This document shows, one piece after another, positions 8,021-16,596 of a stretch of DNA of 40,602 nucleotides. The notes beneath the pieces are model-generated. The model was not told the origin of the DNA. It did no database searches and saw only the letters and a list, made by a program, of their open reading frames with translations. The translations under genes were made by a program, and so were the position numbers. Source of the stretch: Bacteroidia bacterium Ga0077558 (lineage in GTDB: Bacteria; Bacteroidota; Bacteroidia; Chitinophagales; Chitinophagaceae); assembly GCA_001464625.1 (NCBI GenBank), contig LNFJ01000146.1:1-40602 (forward strand). Reading direction: 5' to 3'. Each line of letters begins with the position of its first letter. Positions within the stretch are counted from its first letter, which is position 1.

Positions 8021-8053
8021 TCGCTACTCGGCATTTCACAACGACCTTACTCC

Positions 8054-8080
8054 GAACTAACGACTGACGACTCCAGACTA
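8054..8080. repeat. GACTGACGACTCCAGACTAT spacer abutting the fabI stop codon
   Basis: Quasi-tandem GAACTAACGACTGACGACTCCAGACTA. The last three bases (8078-8080, CTA) are the fabI TAG stop codon read on the minus strand. It is related to the trpS-gatC spacer and to the nrdJ linker sequence. Confidence 0.5.
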
Positions 8081-8899
8081 TCCTTGTTCCACTCCCAACT
8101 TCGTCATTACCTCATTACTTACACCAGTAGAAGAATATCCGCCGTCATGAAATAAGTTCTGCATCGTCACCATTCTTGTTAAATCAGAGAAAAGAGTGAT
8201 ACAATAGTTAGCACAATCCTCTGCACTGGCATTTCCTAATGGAGCAATTGATTCAGCAAAGTCGAAGAAATCGCCAAAGCCTTTGATGCCTGTACCCGCC
8301 GTAGTTTTGGTAGGCGATTGAGAAACAGTATTGATACGAACTTTTTTATCCACTCCATAATGATAACCAAAGCTGCGGGCTATTGATTCCAGCATAGCTT
8401 TAATATCTGCCATATCGGTATAGAATGGATAGGTACGTTGTGCTGCCATATAAGTCAGGGCAACTACACTTCCCCATTCGCTTATCGCATCTAATTTTTT
8501 GGCAACTGCCAGCATTTTATGAAATGACATTGCAGATACATCGATCCCTTTCATGAAATAATCATAATTGGATTCAGTATAAGGTATCTTTTTCCGGATG
8601 TTTACACTCATACCGATTGAATGCAAAACAAAATCAATTTTGCCACCCAACACTTCCTGTGATTGGGTGAACAAAGTTGTCAACTCTTCTACACTGGTAG
8701 CATCCGCCGGAATAATTTGAGAGTTGGTTTTTTCTGCCAGCTTATTGATCTCTCCCATTCGCATAGCAATAGGAGCATTGGTCAAAACAAAAGTAGCTCC
8801 TTCTTCATGTGCTTTTTCCGCTACTTTCCAGGCAATAGAATTTTCATCTAATGCGCCGGTAATAATTCCTCGTTTTCCTTTTAAAAGATTATACGCCAT
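8078..8899 (-). CDS. fabI: Enoyl-[acyl-carrier-protein] reductase (NADH)
   Basis: Catalyses the last reduction of each fatty-acid elongation cycle, trans-2-enoyl-ACP to acyl-ACP. The 273-aa protein is a divergent short-chain dehydrogenase: the nucleotide site starts GKRGIITGALDENSIAW, and the FabI-type catalytic set is Tyr150, Tyr160 and Lys167 in LTYMAAQRTYPFYTDMADIK, spaced as in E. coli FabI. HSIGM (93-97) is also typical. Length is slightly above the usual 260. It starts MAYNLLKGK. The stop codon TAG lies at the edge of a dispersed repeat. It is divergent from pheT and convergent with the DUF2795 gene, so it is probably monocistronic. Confidence 0.95.
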   Translation of the reverse strand: MAYNLLKGKRGIITGALDENSIAWKVAEKAHEEGATFVLTNAPIAMRMGEINKLAEKTNSQIIPADATSVEELTTLFTQSQEVLGGKIDFVLHSIGMSVNIRKKIPYTESNYDYFMKGIDVSAMSFHKMLAVAKKLDAISEWGSVVALTYMAAQRTYPFYTDMADIKAMLESIARSFGYHYGVDKKVRINTVSQSPTKTTAGTGIKGFGDFFDFAESIAPLGNASAEDCANYCITLFSDLTRMVTMQNLFHDGGYSSTGVSNEVMTKLGVEQG

Positions 8900-8936
8900 A
8901 AAATCAGATTGTTGTTAGTTATTATTGGTTCTGCCG

Positions 8937-8944
8937 TAAAAGTA
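8937..8944 (-). promoter_or_regulatory. -7-like element TACTTTTA upstream of fabI
   Basis: On the minus strand TACTTTTA resembles TAnnTTTG (last base differs) and lies 38 bases before the fabI ATG. No clear -33 box. Confidence 0.4.
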
Positions 8945-9013
8945 AGGAGATATTTTTAAGCTAGGGAAACAGCTTCCGGTTATCTATGTAAGCAGTACTT
9001 GGCACCTTTCCTT

Positions 9014-9021
9014 TATCTTCG
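9014..9021 (+). promoter_or_regulatory. -7 element TATCTTCG upstream of pheT
   Basis: The TATCTTCG variant of TAnnTTTG is shared with the rny promoter. It lies 27 bases before the pheT ATG. The -33 position has no good match. Confidence 0.45.
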
Positions 9022-9047
9022 CTGACAATAAAAAGACGCTACCGGAC

Positions 9048-11474
9048 ATGACGATTTCCTACAAATGGCTCAGTGAATATCTCCCTGTAACTGTTGACCC
9101 TGAAAGATTAAGCCGCATTCTTACTTCCATCGGTTTGGAAGTAGAAAGCATGCATAACTATGAAGAAGTAAAAGGCGGATTAAAAGGACTTGTAATTGGT
9201 GAAGTGCTAAGCACCGAAAAACATCCTAATGCCGATAAACTTACATTGACCAAAGTAAATGTGGGCGGAGCAGAACCTTTGCAAATTGTTTGCGGTGCTC
9301 CCAATGTAGCAGCGGGACAAAAAGTAGTGGTAGCAACTGTTGGTACTACTATTTATCCCAGCACTGGTGATCCCTTAACCATGAAAGTGGCAAAGATCCG
9401 CAGTGTAGAAAGCCATGGAATGATCTGTGCCGAAGATGAGATCGGTTTAGGAACATCTCATGCCGGCATTATGGTATTACCGGCCGACACACCGGCAGGA
9501 AAATTGGCCGTTGATTATTTTCAACCTTACAACGATATTATTTATGAGATAGGGCTTACTCCCAATCGTATGGACGCAATGAGCCATTGGGGAGTGGCAA
9601 GAGATGTTTGTGCATATCTCAATCACCACGATAAAAAAGATGCAAAACCAAAACTGCCAAATGGTAATGGCTTTAAAGTTGATAACAACTCTCTTATCAT
9701 TGAGGTGAAAATTGAGAATGCAACTGCTTGCCCCCGATATTCAGGTGTAAGCATTGCCAATGTTACCATTGCTGAATCGCCAAAATGGTTACAACAAAAA
9801 TTAAAAGCCATCGGCTTACGTCCCATTAATAATATCGTCGACATCACTAATTACGTTCAGCATGAAACCGGGCAACCGTTACATGCTTTTGATGCAGATA
9901 AAATCGGCGGTAAAAAAATAGTAGTAAAAAATCTGCCGGAAGGCACCCCATTTATTACACTGGATGAAAAAGAAAGAAAACTTTCGTCGGATGATCTGAT
10001 GATCTGCGATGACAAAGAAGGAATGTGTATTGCCGGAGTATTTGGTGGTGTCCACAGCGGCGTAACAAATAGCACAAAAAATATTTTTTTGGAAAGTGCA
10101 TTTTTTGATGGCATTACGTTGCGCAAAACTTCTTTCCGTCATGGATTAAGAACAGATGCAGCCAGCCGTTTTGAAAAAGGCACTGATATTTCTGCAACGG
10201 TCAATGTGTTGAAGAGAGCAGCAAATCTCATTAAAGAAATTTGCGGCGGGCAAATTGCATCAGAGATTGTAGATGTATATCCTGACCCAAGACATAAAAC
10301 AGAAGTTGCTATCAAATATCATTTCCTGAAAAGATTGAGTGGCAAAAATTATCATCCCGATGCTGTAAAAAATATTTTAAACAGCCTTGGTTTTGAAACA
10401 CTCAAAGAAGGAATTGATGAGCTACGGGTGGCTGTTCCTTTTCATAAACCCGATATCAGTCTTTCTGCTGACCTGGTTGAAGAAATTCTACGGATCGATG
10501 GATTGGATAATGTGCAAATTCCCGATGCTATCACTATCACTCCATCAGTAGAAGAAGATTATGCTGCCGAAGTGTATAGGGAAAAAGCCGCTAACTATTT
10601 AGTAGGACAAGGCTTCAATGAAATGATGACCAACTCCATTGTAAATGCAGCCTGGTTTTCCGAAGAAGAATTGCAAACAATGGTGAAAATGATGAACAGC
10701 CTGAGTGCTGAGTTAAACATTTTACGCAACTCACTTTTTGAAACTACTTTGCAAGCGGTGGCACATAACCTGAATCATAAAAACAATTCCCTTCGTCTTT
10801 TTGAATTTGGCAAAGCCTATAGCACTTCCGGTTCCGGAGAGTATGCAGAAGCAGAAAAACTTTGTATAGTTATCACCGGGAATAAAACAGACGATAGCTG
10901 GAAACAAAAAGGAAGTTCTTCTGATTTCTATTTATTGAAGGGAACTGTTGATACTATTTTAAGATCATTGGGCATTACTCCATCTTCAATAGAAACATTG
11001 GCGGTGCCTAAACTGGACAATCATATTGTTTACAAATTAAATGGCGAAATCATTGCAGGCGCAGGCGATGTAAAGAAAAACATCTTGGATAAATTCGGTA
11101 TCAAACAACCGGTTTTCTTTGCAGGACTTAATTGGGCTACGTTATCTCAATTAGCATCAGTACAGACTAACAAAATAAAAGAACTACCAAAATTTCCTTC
11201 TGTACAAAGGGATTTGGCAATGATCGTTTCCAAAGAACTTGCCTGGGAGCAGGTGCAGCAAACGATACAAAAAATAAAACTGAATAAACTTACAGACATC
11301 AAACTGTTCGATATTTTTGAAAGTGAAAAACTCGGGGCTGCAAAAAAATCGGTTGCCGTTAATTTTACCTTTTTAGATGATGAGAAAACACTGACGGATA
11401 AAGAGATTGATGGCTGGATGAATAAAATTATGGCGACACTGGAAACTGACTTGCAGGCAGAGATCAGAAAATAA
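9048..11474 (+). CDS. pheT: Phenylalanyl-tRNA synthetase beta subunit
   Basis: The beta subunit of the (alpha-beta)2 enzyme that charges tRNA-Phe; it carries the B3/B4 editing site. The 808-aa length is normal. Domains in order: an N-terminal part (YKWLSEYLPV), the OB-fold tRNA-binding domain (about 40-155, HPNADKLTLTKVNVG), the B3/B4 domain (about 215-390, PRYSGVSIANV, FEKGTD), B5 (about 405-480), a catalytic-core-like domain, and the FDX-ACB anticodon domain at the C-terminus (KFPSVQRDLAMIV). pheS is not in this window. The coiled-coil gene follows after eight bases, so they share a transcript. Confidence 0.97.
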   Translation: MTISYKWLSEYLPVTVDPERLSRILTSIGLEVESMHNYEEVKGGLKGLVIGEVLSTEKHPNADKLTLTKVNVGGAEPLQIVCGAPNVAAGQKVVVATVGTTIYPSTGDPLTMKVAKIRSVESHGMICAEDEIGLGTSHAGIMVLPADTPAGKLAVDYFQPYNDIIYEIGLTPNRMDAMSHWGVARDVCAYLNHHDKKDAKPKLPNGNGFKVDNNSLIIEVKIENATACPRYSGVSIANVTIAESPKWLQQKLKAIGLRPINNIVDITNYVQHETGQPLHAFDADKIGGKKIVVKNLPEGTPFITLDEKERKLSSDDLMICDDKEGMCIAGVFGGVHSGVTNSTKNIFLESAFFDGITLRKTSFRHGLRTDAASRFEKGTDISATVNVLKRAANLIKEICGGQIASEIVDVYPDPRHKTEVAIKYHFLKRLSGKNYHPDAVKNILNSLGFETLKEGIDELRVAVPFHKPDISLSADLVEEILRIDGLDNVQIPDAITITPSVEEDYAAEVYREKAANYLVGQGFNEMMTNSIVNAAWFSEEELQTMVKMMNSLSAELNILRNSLFETTLQAVAHNLNHKNNSLRLFEFGKAYSTSGSGEYAEAEKLCIVITGNKTDDSWKQKGSSSDFYLLKGTVDTILRSLGITPSSIETLAVPKLDNHIVYKLNGEIIAGAGDVKKNILDKFGIKQPVFFAGLNWATLSQLASVQTNKIKELPKFPSVQRDLAMIVSKELAWEQVQQTIQKIKLNKLTDIKLFDIFESEKLGAAKKSVAVNFTFLDDEKTLTDKEIDGWMNKIMATLETDLQAEIRK

Positions 11475-11481
11475 TTTTAGT

Positions 11482-11769
11482 ATGAGTACAGCAGAACAAC
11501 AATTAAAAAGAATACAGGATAAACTTCAGCAATTGTTGAAACAGCATTCGGCTGTGCAAAAAGAAAACAGCAAACTCAACGAAGAAATTGAGGTTTTGAA
11601 TAAAAAAATACTAACTCAACAACAAAGTGCAGATGAGTTAAAACAGCAAGTAAGTATTTTGAAATTAAATGCCGGCGAAATGGGTGAGGCTGATAAAAAA
11701 GAATTTGAAAAACGAATCAATGCGTACGTAAAAGAAATAGACCGCTGTATAGCTATGCTCGGAAAATAG
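11482..11769 (+). CDS. Small coiled-coil protein downstream of pheT
   Basis: A 95-aa protein that is almost entirely predicted coiled coil: LKRIQDKLQQLLKQHSAVQ and the following residues show clear heptads with Gln, Lys and Glu, no signal peptide and no cysteine in the N-terminal two thirds. The C-terminus (EFEKRINAYVKEIDRCIAML) is a further amphipathic helix. It starts eight bases after pheT and lies upstream of zapA. By position and shape it could be a division accessory protein analogous to ZapB, but that is inference; sequence alone does not identify it. Confidence 0.85.
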   Translation: MSTAEQQLKRIQDKLQQLLKQHSAVQKENSKLNEEIEVLNKKILTQQQSADELKQQVSILKLNAGEMGEADKKEFEKRINAYVKEIDRCIAMLGK

Positions 11770-11770
11770 G

Positions 11771-12025
11771 TTACACCCTTTTTACAAGGTTCATCTTCAT
11801 TTCATCTTCGCCTTGTGAAAGTTCCAGTGTATATCGGCCATATGGAAGTTCACTTAAACCAGTCCAGGTCAATTGTTCTTTATCAGCTGCAATATCTTTT
11901 TCAATAGTGCTGCAAATGCTTCCTTTATCATCTTTTAAAACACCCCGAAGACAATTACCTTTGGGACCTGACAATTCCAATTGAAAGGCATCAATAAAGA
12001 CTAGCGACTTAATTTTGGCAAACAT
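11771..12025 (-). CDS. Small hypothetical protein, beta-rich
   Basis: An 84-aa minus-strand product (start MFAKIKSLVFIDAFQLEL) with alternating hydrophobic residues and Gly/Pro turns (SELPYGRYTLELSQGEDEM), suggesting a small beta-sandwich. I do not recognise a family; the C-terminal part vaguely recalls FlgD/secretion-tail strands. There is no signal peptide, so it is likely cytoplasmic. It converges with the coiled-coil gene (one base between stops) and is divergent from zapA. Support is the protein-like composition and the fact that it exactly fills an otherwise empty gap. No clear promoter was seen. Confidence 0.6.
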   Translation of the reverse strand: MFAKIKSLVFIDAFQLELSGPKGNCLRGVLKDDKGSICSTIEKDIAADKEQLTWTGLSELPYGRYTLELSQGEDEMKMNLVKRV

Positions 12026-12148
12026 GACTTAAACGTTTAGTTAGTTTTGTTTCACCGGCGGACCTTAACCATAGCAGCTTTCAGTGGATCAGATTATTTA
12101 TCAACGGGGTATCTAATGTAGTAAATTGATTTTGAAAATTCAAACATT

Positions 12149-12430
12149 ATGAGTGAATTAATTGCCATATCGGCCGTAATAGGAGATAGAAACTACCGGA
12201 TTAAGATCAATCCTTCCGATGAGGAGGTGGTTCGAAAGACCCTAAAGACCATCAATGACAAGATAATTGAGTTCAAAACCATCTTTGCAGGCAAGGATAT
12301 GCAGGATTATATTGCCATGGTGCTTATCTGGTTTGCTACCGAACAGCACAGTGGAGCAGCGGCAGATATTGAGAAAGAAAATCTGTCTGACCAACTGAAT
12401 GCTATCGAAAAACTACTTGATGGCCAGTAA
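12149..12430 (+). CDS. zapA: Cell division protein ZapA
   Basis: ZapA binds FtsZ and bundles protofilaments at the division ring. The 93-aa protein has the family layout: a globular N-terminal head (ISAVIGDRNYRIKINPSDEEVVRKTLKTIND) followed by a long C-terminal helix (EQHSGAAADIEKENLSDQLNAIEKLL). YRIKI and the VRKT helix fit ZapA/DUF710. It starts MSELIAIS at an ATG. It lies between pheT plus the coiled-coil gene and rny, a neighbourhood I recall as common in Bacteroidota. Confidence 0.9.
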   Translation: MSELIAISAVIGDRNYRIKINPSDEEVVRKTLKTINDKIIEFKTIFAGKDMQDYIAMVLIWFATEQHSGAAADIEKENLSDQLNAIEKLLDGQ

Positions 12431-12623
12431 AATTGTAGTTATAGGACCACGGGACTGGCAAATGTCTCATTTAATCATAAAAGAGCTCAAAATCGCTGAA
12501 AATCAAAATACTCAACCCTTCGGGGATTAGTCGCCGTTTTGTATCTTCGCCAACTACAAAACTTCTGTAATATGAAGTTTCTATTAAATCAAAGCATTGT
12601 GCCACAATTAAACAAACACATTC
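12431..12623 (+). other. zapA-rny intergenic region
   Basis: 193 bases without a gene. In Proteobacteria 6S RNA often follows zapA, so I looked for a long, bulged hairpin here; I see only a small CCC-TTCG-GGG hairpin (12516-12525) and the rny promoter. Confidence 0.5.
12519..12549 (+). promoter_or_regulatory. rny promoter
   Basis: TTCG (12519-12522), 19 bases, then TATCTTCG (12542-12549): both boxes are one-base variants of the Bacteroidota consensus at the exact canonical spacing. The predicted leader is about 65-70 bases. The -33 box overlaps the small TTCG hairpin. Confidence 0.6.
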
Positions 12624-14198
12624 ATGGACCCGAATATACTTTCCATCATCATCGGTGCAGCCGCCCTTATTATCGGGCTTGTACTTGGTAAGCTCATTTT
12701 TGCTAAGAATACAACCAGAAAATTAGAAGAGGCTGAACTTCAATCACAAACAATTCTCAAAGAAGCGGAGCTTAGAGCCGAAACGATTCGTAAAGAAAAA
12801 GAGCTGGAAGCAAAGGAACGTTTTGTGCAATTGAAATCTGTTCATGAAAAAGAAGTAAATGAACGGAACAGGAAAATGAACGATGCGGAAAACCGTGTCC
12901 GCCAGAAAGAACAGGCCATTACACAAAAAGAAACCAGTCTTGATAAACAGATAAAGGACAATGACACTATCAAAGACAACCTGAACAGACAGATAGAACT
13001 GGTGAATATCAAACGAACAGAACTTGAAAAGCACCAGGAAGAACATATTCGCCGACTGGAAAAAATTTCCAACCTAACTGCGGAAGATGCAAAAGCCCAA
13101 TTGATAGAAAGCCTGAAGAACGAAGCTCATACTCAAGCAGTAGGCATCCAACAAGAAATCATTGATGATGCCAAGCAAAAGGCTAATAAAGAAGCCCGGA
13201 AGATCATCATCCAAACAATACAACGTACGGCTGCAGAACAAGCTATTGAAAACTCTATCACTGTTTTCAATCTTGAAAGCGACGAAATAAAAGGACAGAT
13301 AATCGGTAGAGAAGGTCGCAACATCAGGGCTATTGAAGCTGCAACGGGTGTTGATCTGATTGTAGATGATACTCCTGAGGCTATTCTTTTATCTTCTTTC
13401 GACCCACTTCGCCGTGAAATTGCCCGCCTCAGTTTACAGAGATTAGTAACCGATGGACGTATTCACCCTGCAAGAATTGAAGAAGTAGTAGAAAAAACCA
13501 AGAAGCAGATTGAAGAGCAGGTGATGGAAATTGGGGAGAGAACGGTTATTGAATTAGGCATTCATGGTTTACACAAAGAACTGGTAAGAATGGTAGGCCG
13601 TATGCGTTTCCGTTCTTCTTATGGACAAAATTTGTTGATGCATAGCCGGGAAACAGCGAATCTATGTGCAACAATGGCAGCTGAATTAGGCTTACCCCCA
13701 AACATGGTTAAGCTGGCGAAAAGAGCCGGTTTGCTACACGATATTGGTAAAGTGCCGGATGAAGAAAGTGAATTGAGCCATGCACCACTAGGCGCTAAAC
13801 TGGCTGAAAAATATGGAGAGAACCCTGCTGTGGTAAATGCAATTGGAGCTCACCACGATGAGATGGAAATGCAATATGTCATCTCTCCGATTATTCAGGC
13901 TTGTGACGCCATCAGTGGTGCAAGACCGGGTGCCCGCAGGGAGATCATGCAGCAATACATTCAGCGTATTAAGGACCTTGAAAATCTTGCTATGGCTTAT
14001 GAGGGGGTAGAAAAAGCATATGCTATACAGGCGGGTCGTGAGTTAAGGGTAATTGTAGAGGCTGACCGTGTATCGGACCAGGATTCAGAAAGATTATCAT
14101 TTGAAATTGCCCAGAAAATACAGACTGAAATGACCTTCCCCGGACAGATAAAAGTGACCGTAATCAGGGAAAAGAGAGCCGTGAATGTAGCCAGGTAA
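12624..14198 (+). CDS. rny: Ribonuclease Y
   Basis: A membrane-anchored endoribonuclease that starts mRNA decay. The 524-aa protein has the full family plan: an N-terminal transmembrane helix (about residues 4-26, [18 protein letters not shown]), a long charged coiled coil (about 30-190), a KH RNA-binding domain ([19 protein letters not shown], about 220-285) and an HD phosphohydrolase domain with LLHDIGK, metal-binding His372 and Asp373. Length is typical. It starts MDPNILS. It follows zapA but has its own promoter. Nothing is missing. Confidence 0.97.
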   Translation: MDPNILSIIIGAAALIIGLVLGKLIFAKNTTRKLEEAELQSQTILKEAELRAETIRKEKELEAKERFVQLKSVHEKEVNERNRKMNDAENRVRQKEQAITQKETSLDKQIKDNDTIKDNLNRQIELVNIKRTELEKHQEEHIRRLEKISNLTAEDAKAQLIESLKNEAHTQAVGIQQEIIDDAKQKANKEARKIIIQTIQRTAAEQAIENSITVFNLESDEIKGQIIGREGRNIRAIEAATGVDLIVDDTPEAILLSSFDPLRREIARLSLQRLVTDGRIHPARIEEVVEKTKKQIEEQVMEIGERTVIELGIHGLHKELVRMVGRMRFRSSYGQNLLMHSRETANLCATMAAELGLPPNMVKLAKRAGLLHDIGKVPDEESELSHAPLGAKLAEKYGENPAVVNAIGAHHDEMEMQYVISPIIQACDAISGARPGARREIMQQYIQRIKDLENLAMAYEGVEKAYAIQAGRELRVIVEADRVSDQDSERLSFEIAQKIQTEMTFPGQIKVTVIREKRAVNVAR

Positions 14199-14202
14199 TC
14201 TA

Positions 14203-14320
14203 TTAAGAGTTTAATAATTAAGAGTTTAAGGTTGCCTAATCAGCAACTTTTTATTATTTGAATAAAGGCCGATAGAATAGCGAGAAACTTTTAAACTTTA
14301 AACCTCAAACTTTAAACTGT
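14203..14320. repeat. TTAAGAGTTTAA / ACTTTAAAC quasi-tandem spacer
   Basis: Between rny and rplS there are two ATTAAGAGTTTAA copies (14206-14229) and later runs of TTTTAAACTTTAAAC, CTCAAACTTTAAAC (14288-14317). These are AT-rich degenerate direct repeats of the type seen before clpP1. Confidence 0.5.
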
Positions 14321-14327
14321 TTTTCCT

Positions 14328-14335
14328 TACCTTTG
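14328..14335 (+). promoter_or_regulatory. -7 element TACCTTTG of rplS
   Basis: Exact match to TAnnTTTG, 21 bases before the ATG, implying a leader of about 15 bases. The -33 position has no TTTG. The adjoining TTG (14333) is part of the promoter, not a start codon. Confidence 0.55.
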
Positions 14336-14356
14336 CCGTCCCTAAAAATCAGGTTT

Positions 14357-14725
14357 ATGAACGCCATCGCATTTGTACATGAGCAGCTTACAGGAAAGAA
14401 AGAATTTCCAAAATTTAAAGCTGGTGACAACATTACTGTTAACTACAAGATCATTGAAGGCAGCAAGGAAAGAATTCAGTCTTTTAAAGGCGATGTGATC
14501 AAAAAACAAGGAAATGGCGCTACAGCTAGTTTCACTGTTCGTAAAATATCTGACGGTATCGGTGTTGAAAGGGTATTTCCTTTCTTTTCGCCAAACGTTG
14601 AGTCAATTGTGATGAACAAAACTGGTAATGTACGCCGGGCTAAATTGTTCTATCAGCGTAAGCGTAGCGGTAAAAGTGCAAGGATCCGTGAAAAACGCCA
14701 GGCTGTTGCAGAAGTTGCAAAGTAA
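14357..14725 (+). CDS. rplS: 50S ribosomal protein L19
   Basis: L19 lies at the 30S-50S interface. The 122-aa protein shows the family text: FKAGDNITVNYKIIEGSKERIQSFKGDVI, then RKISDGIGVERVFPFFSPNVESI and RRAKLFYQRKRSGKSARI. I choose the ATG at 14357 (MNAIAFVHEQL); the TTG at 14333 lies in the promoter. The gene is monocistronic with its own promoter and a strong terminator, unlike the E. coli rpsP-rimM-trmD-rplS operon. Confidence 0.97.
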   Translation: MNAIAFVHEQLTGKKEFPKFKAGDNITVNYKIIEGSKERIQSFKGDVIKKQGNGATASFTVRKISDGIGVERVFPFFSPNVESIVMNKTGNVRRAKLFYQRKRSGKSARIREKRQAVAEVAK

Positions 14726-14744
14726 TTTTTCTTATAAATATTTG

Positions 14745-14777
14745 AAAAGCCCTGATAAAACATCGGGGCTTTTTATT
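14745..14777 (+). terminator. Intrinsic terminator of rplS
   Basis: AAAAGCCCTGAT (14745-14756) pairs with ATCGGGGCTTTT (14762-14773), one G-T pair, five-base loop, followed by more T. Confidence 0.92.
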
Positions 14778-14803
14778 TTGGGCTAAATACAAGCAATTAA
14801 ATG

Positions 14804-14834
14804 TTTCTTTGTTTTTAAGTACTTAGTATCTTTA
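14804..14834 (+). promoter_or_regulatory. tatA promoter
   Basis: TTTC (14804-14807), 19 bases, then TATCTTTA (14827-14834): near-consensus boxes at canonical spacing, 18 bases before the tatA ATG. Confidence 0.5.
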
Positions 14835-14852
14835 CCGTCTAATTATTTGACT

Positions 14853-15062
14853 ATGACATATCCTGTATTATTGGGCATGCTGGGAACAAACGAGATCATC
14901 ATCATCCTGGTTATCGTTTTACTATTATTCGGAGGTCGCAAAATACCTGAGTTGATGCGTGGGTTAGGCAAAGGCGTTCGTGAATTCAATGATGCAAAGA
15001 GCAATGTAAAAAAGGAAATTGAAGAGAGTGCAAACGACGTTAAGAACGCTACGAATAATTAA
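14853..15062 (+). CDS. tatA: Twin-arginine translocase subunit TatA/E
   Basis: TatA forms the pore-like assembly that lets folded proteins cross the inner membrane. The 69-aa protein has the short N-terminal helix ([16 protein letters not shown], about residues 13-28), the hinge [20 protein letters not shown] and an amphipathic, charged tail. ATG 14853 is chosen over the TTG at 14847 because the promoter lies just upstream. tatC is not in the window. gatA follows after 42 bases and may share the transcript. Confidence 0.94.
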   Translation: MTYPVLLGMLGTNEIIIILVIVLLLFGGRKIPELMRGLGKGVREFNDAKSNVKKEIEESANDVKNATNN

Positions 15063-15104
15063 TTCCTGCCTCTTTCTTTAAATTAAACCCTAAAGCAATC
15101 GCTT

Positions 15105-16544
15105 TTGTTTGAGTTCTCTTCAATTGAGCAATACCATGCTCAATTACTGAAAGGAAATACAACCTGCTTACAGGCAGTAGAACATTACCTGCATCGCATC
15201 GATGCTACTAAACATCTCAATGCATTTATAGAAGTATATGCTAATGAAGCTATACAGCAAGCTAAAGAGTTGGATGCAAAAAGAAAGTCAGGCAAGCAGG
15301 CCGGCAAATTGCATGGCGTTGTTATAGGTTTAAAAGATGTGATCTGCTACAAGGGTCATAAAGTTTCTGCAGCATCCGCTATTCTACAAAATTTTACGTC
15401 GATCTATTCGGCAACAGCCGTTGAAAGATTGCTGAAGGAAGAAGCGATCATTATTGGCAATTTGAATTGTGACGAATTTGCCATGGGGTCGACCAATGAA
15501 AATTCAACGTACGGCAAAGTGTTGAATGCATTGGATGAAACAAGAGTTCCCGGTGGTTCTTCAGGCGGATCAGCAGTTGCAGTACAAGCCAATCTTTGCA
15601 TGGTTTCGTTAGGAAGTGATACCGGCGGTTCTGTTCGCCAACCGGCAGATTTTTGTGGCATTATTGGATTAAAACCAACCTATGGAAGAATTTCCCGCTA
15701 CGGCTTAATTGCTTATGCTTCTTCATTTGACCAGATAGGCATTTTTGGAAATACTGTTGCAGATGTTTCTCTTTTATTAGAAGTTATGGCTGGTGCAGAT
15801 GAGTATGATAGTACTGTATCGCAACATGAAGTGCCTTCCTATTCTTCCCTATTAAAGTCTAATAAAAAATTTCGCTTTGCTTATTTCAATGAAGCATTAG
15901 ATCATCCGGGTATTGATAAAGAAATTGCTGCTGCAATAAAAAATCGCATTGACGAATTAAAAAAAGAATGTCACACTGTTGTAGCAGTTGAGTTTGACCT
16001 GCTCGATTATATCGTTCCGGCCTATTACGTTTTAACCACTGCTGAAGCCTCTTCTAATCTTTCAAGGTTTGATGGTGTAAAATTTGGCTACCGAACTAAT
16101 AGTCCCGGCGTTGAATTAACAGAGTTTTATAAGCAATCAAGATCAGCAGGATTTGGTAAAGAAGTGAAGCGGCGAATAATGCTTGGAACCTTTGTACTAA
16201 GTGCCGGTTATTTCGATGCTTATTTTACCAGGGCACAAAAAGTCCGTCAATTGCTAAAAGACAAAACAGAGCTGATTTTCAGTCAGTTTGATTTTATATT
16301 ACTCCCAACCTCACCCGTAACAGCTTTTAAAGCAGGCGAAAAAATGGGCGACCCGATCGCTATGTATCTTGCTGATATTTATACGGTAATGGCCAATTTG
16401 GTGGGTATTCCTGCTATCTCTCTTCCACTGTTTAAACACAGTAACGGCATGCCTTTTGGCTTACAGGTTATGGCAAACGCCTTTGATGAGGTATCTTTGC
16501 TGCAGGTTTCAGAGACATTGATGCCATACGAAAGTCAAAAGTAA
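15105..16544 (+). CDS. gatA: Asp-tRNA(Asn)/Glu-tRNA(Gln) amidotransferase subunit A
   Basis: GatA is the amidase that releases ammonia from glutamine for the GatCAB reaction. The 479-aa protein has the amidase-signature triad Lys77 (LKDVI), cis-Ser152 (GGSSGGS) and Ser176 (SDTGGSVRQP), spaced as in known GatA. The first residues (MFEFSSIEQYHAQLL) match the family start. No ATG is available: the frame closes upstream at 15084, so the TTG at 15105 is the probable start codon. It is behind tatA and about 11 kb from gatC. Confidence 0.95.
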   Translation: MFEFSSIEQYHAQLLKGNTTCLQAVEHYLHRIDATKHLNAFIEVYANEAIQQAKELDAKRKSGKQAGKLHGVVIGLKDVICYKGHKVSAASAILQNFTSIYSATAVERLLKEEAIIIGNLNCDEFAMGSTNENSTYGKVLNALDETRVPGGSSGGSAVAVQANLCMVSLGSDTGGSVRQPADFCGIIGLKPTYGRISRYGLIAYASSFDQIGIFGNTVADVSLLLEVMAGADEYDSTVSQHEVPSYSSLLKSNKKFRFAYFNEALDHPGIDKEIAAAIKNRIDELKKECHTVVAVEFDLLDYIVPAYYVLTTAEASSNLSRFDGVKFGYRTNSPGVELTEFYKQSRSAGFGKEVKRRIMLGTFVLSAGYFDAYFTRAQKVRQLLKDKTELIFSQFDFILLPTSPVTAFKAGEKMGDPIAMYLADIYTVMANLVGIPAISLPLFKHSNGMPFGLQVMANAFDEVSLLQVSETLMPYESQK

Positions 16545-16577
16545 AAAATCAAAAAAGGAAGTCATCTTCTGGTGTTT

Positions 16578-16585
16578 TACTTTTT
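16578..16585 (+). promoter_or_regulatory. Possible -7 element TACTTTTT before the transglycosylase
   Basis: A weak match to TAnnTTTG, 12 bases before the TTG start codon. gatA ends 52 bases before the start, so read-through is the alternative. Confidence 0.3.
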
Positions 16586-16596
16586 AATTTATTTAA

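Noticed and set aside
12431..12623. 6S RNA downstream of zapA
   Set aside because: The genomic position is where many bacteria keep 6S RNA, but the sequence lacks a long bulged hairpin and contains the rny promoter instead.
14333..14356. TTG start for rplS at 14333
   Set aside because: That TTG is part of the -7 element TACCTTTG; the ATG at 14357 starts the known L19 sequence.
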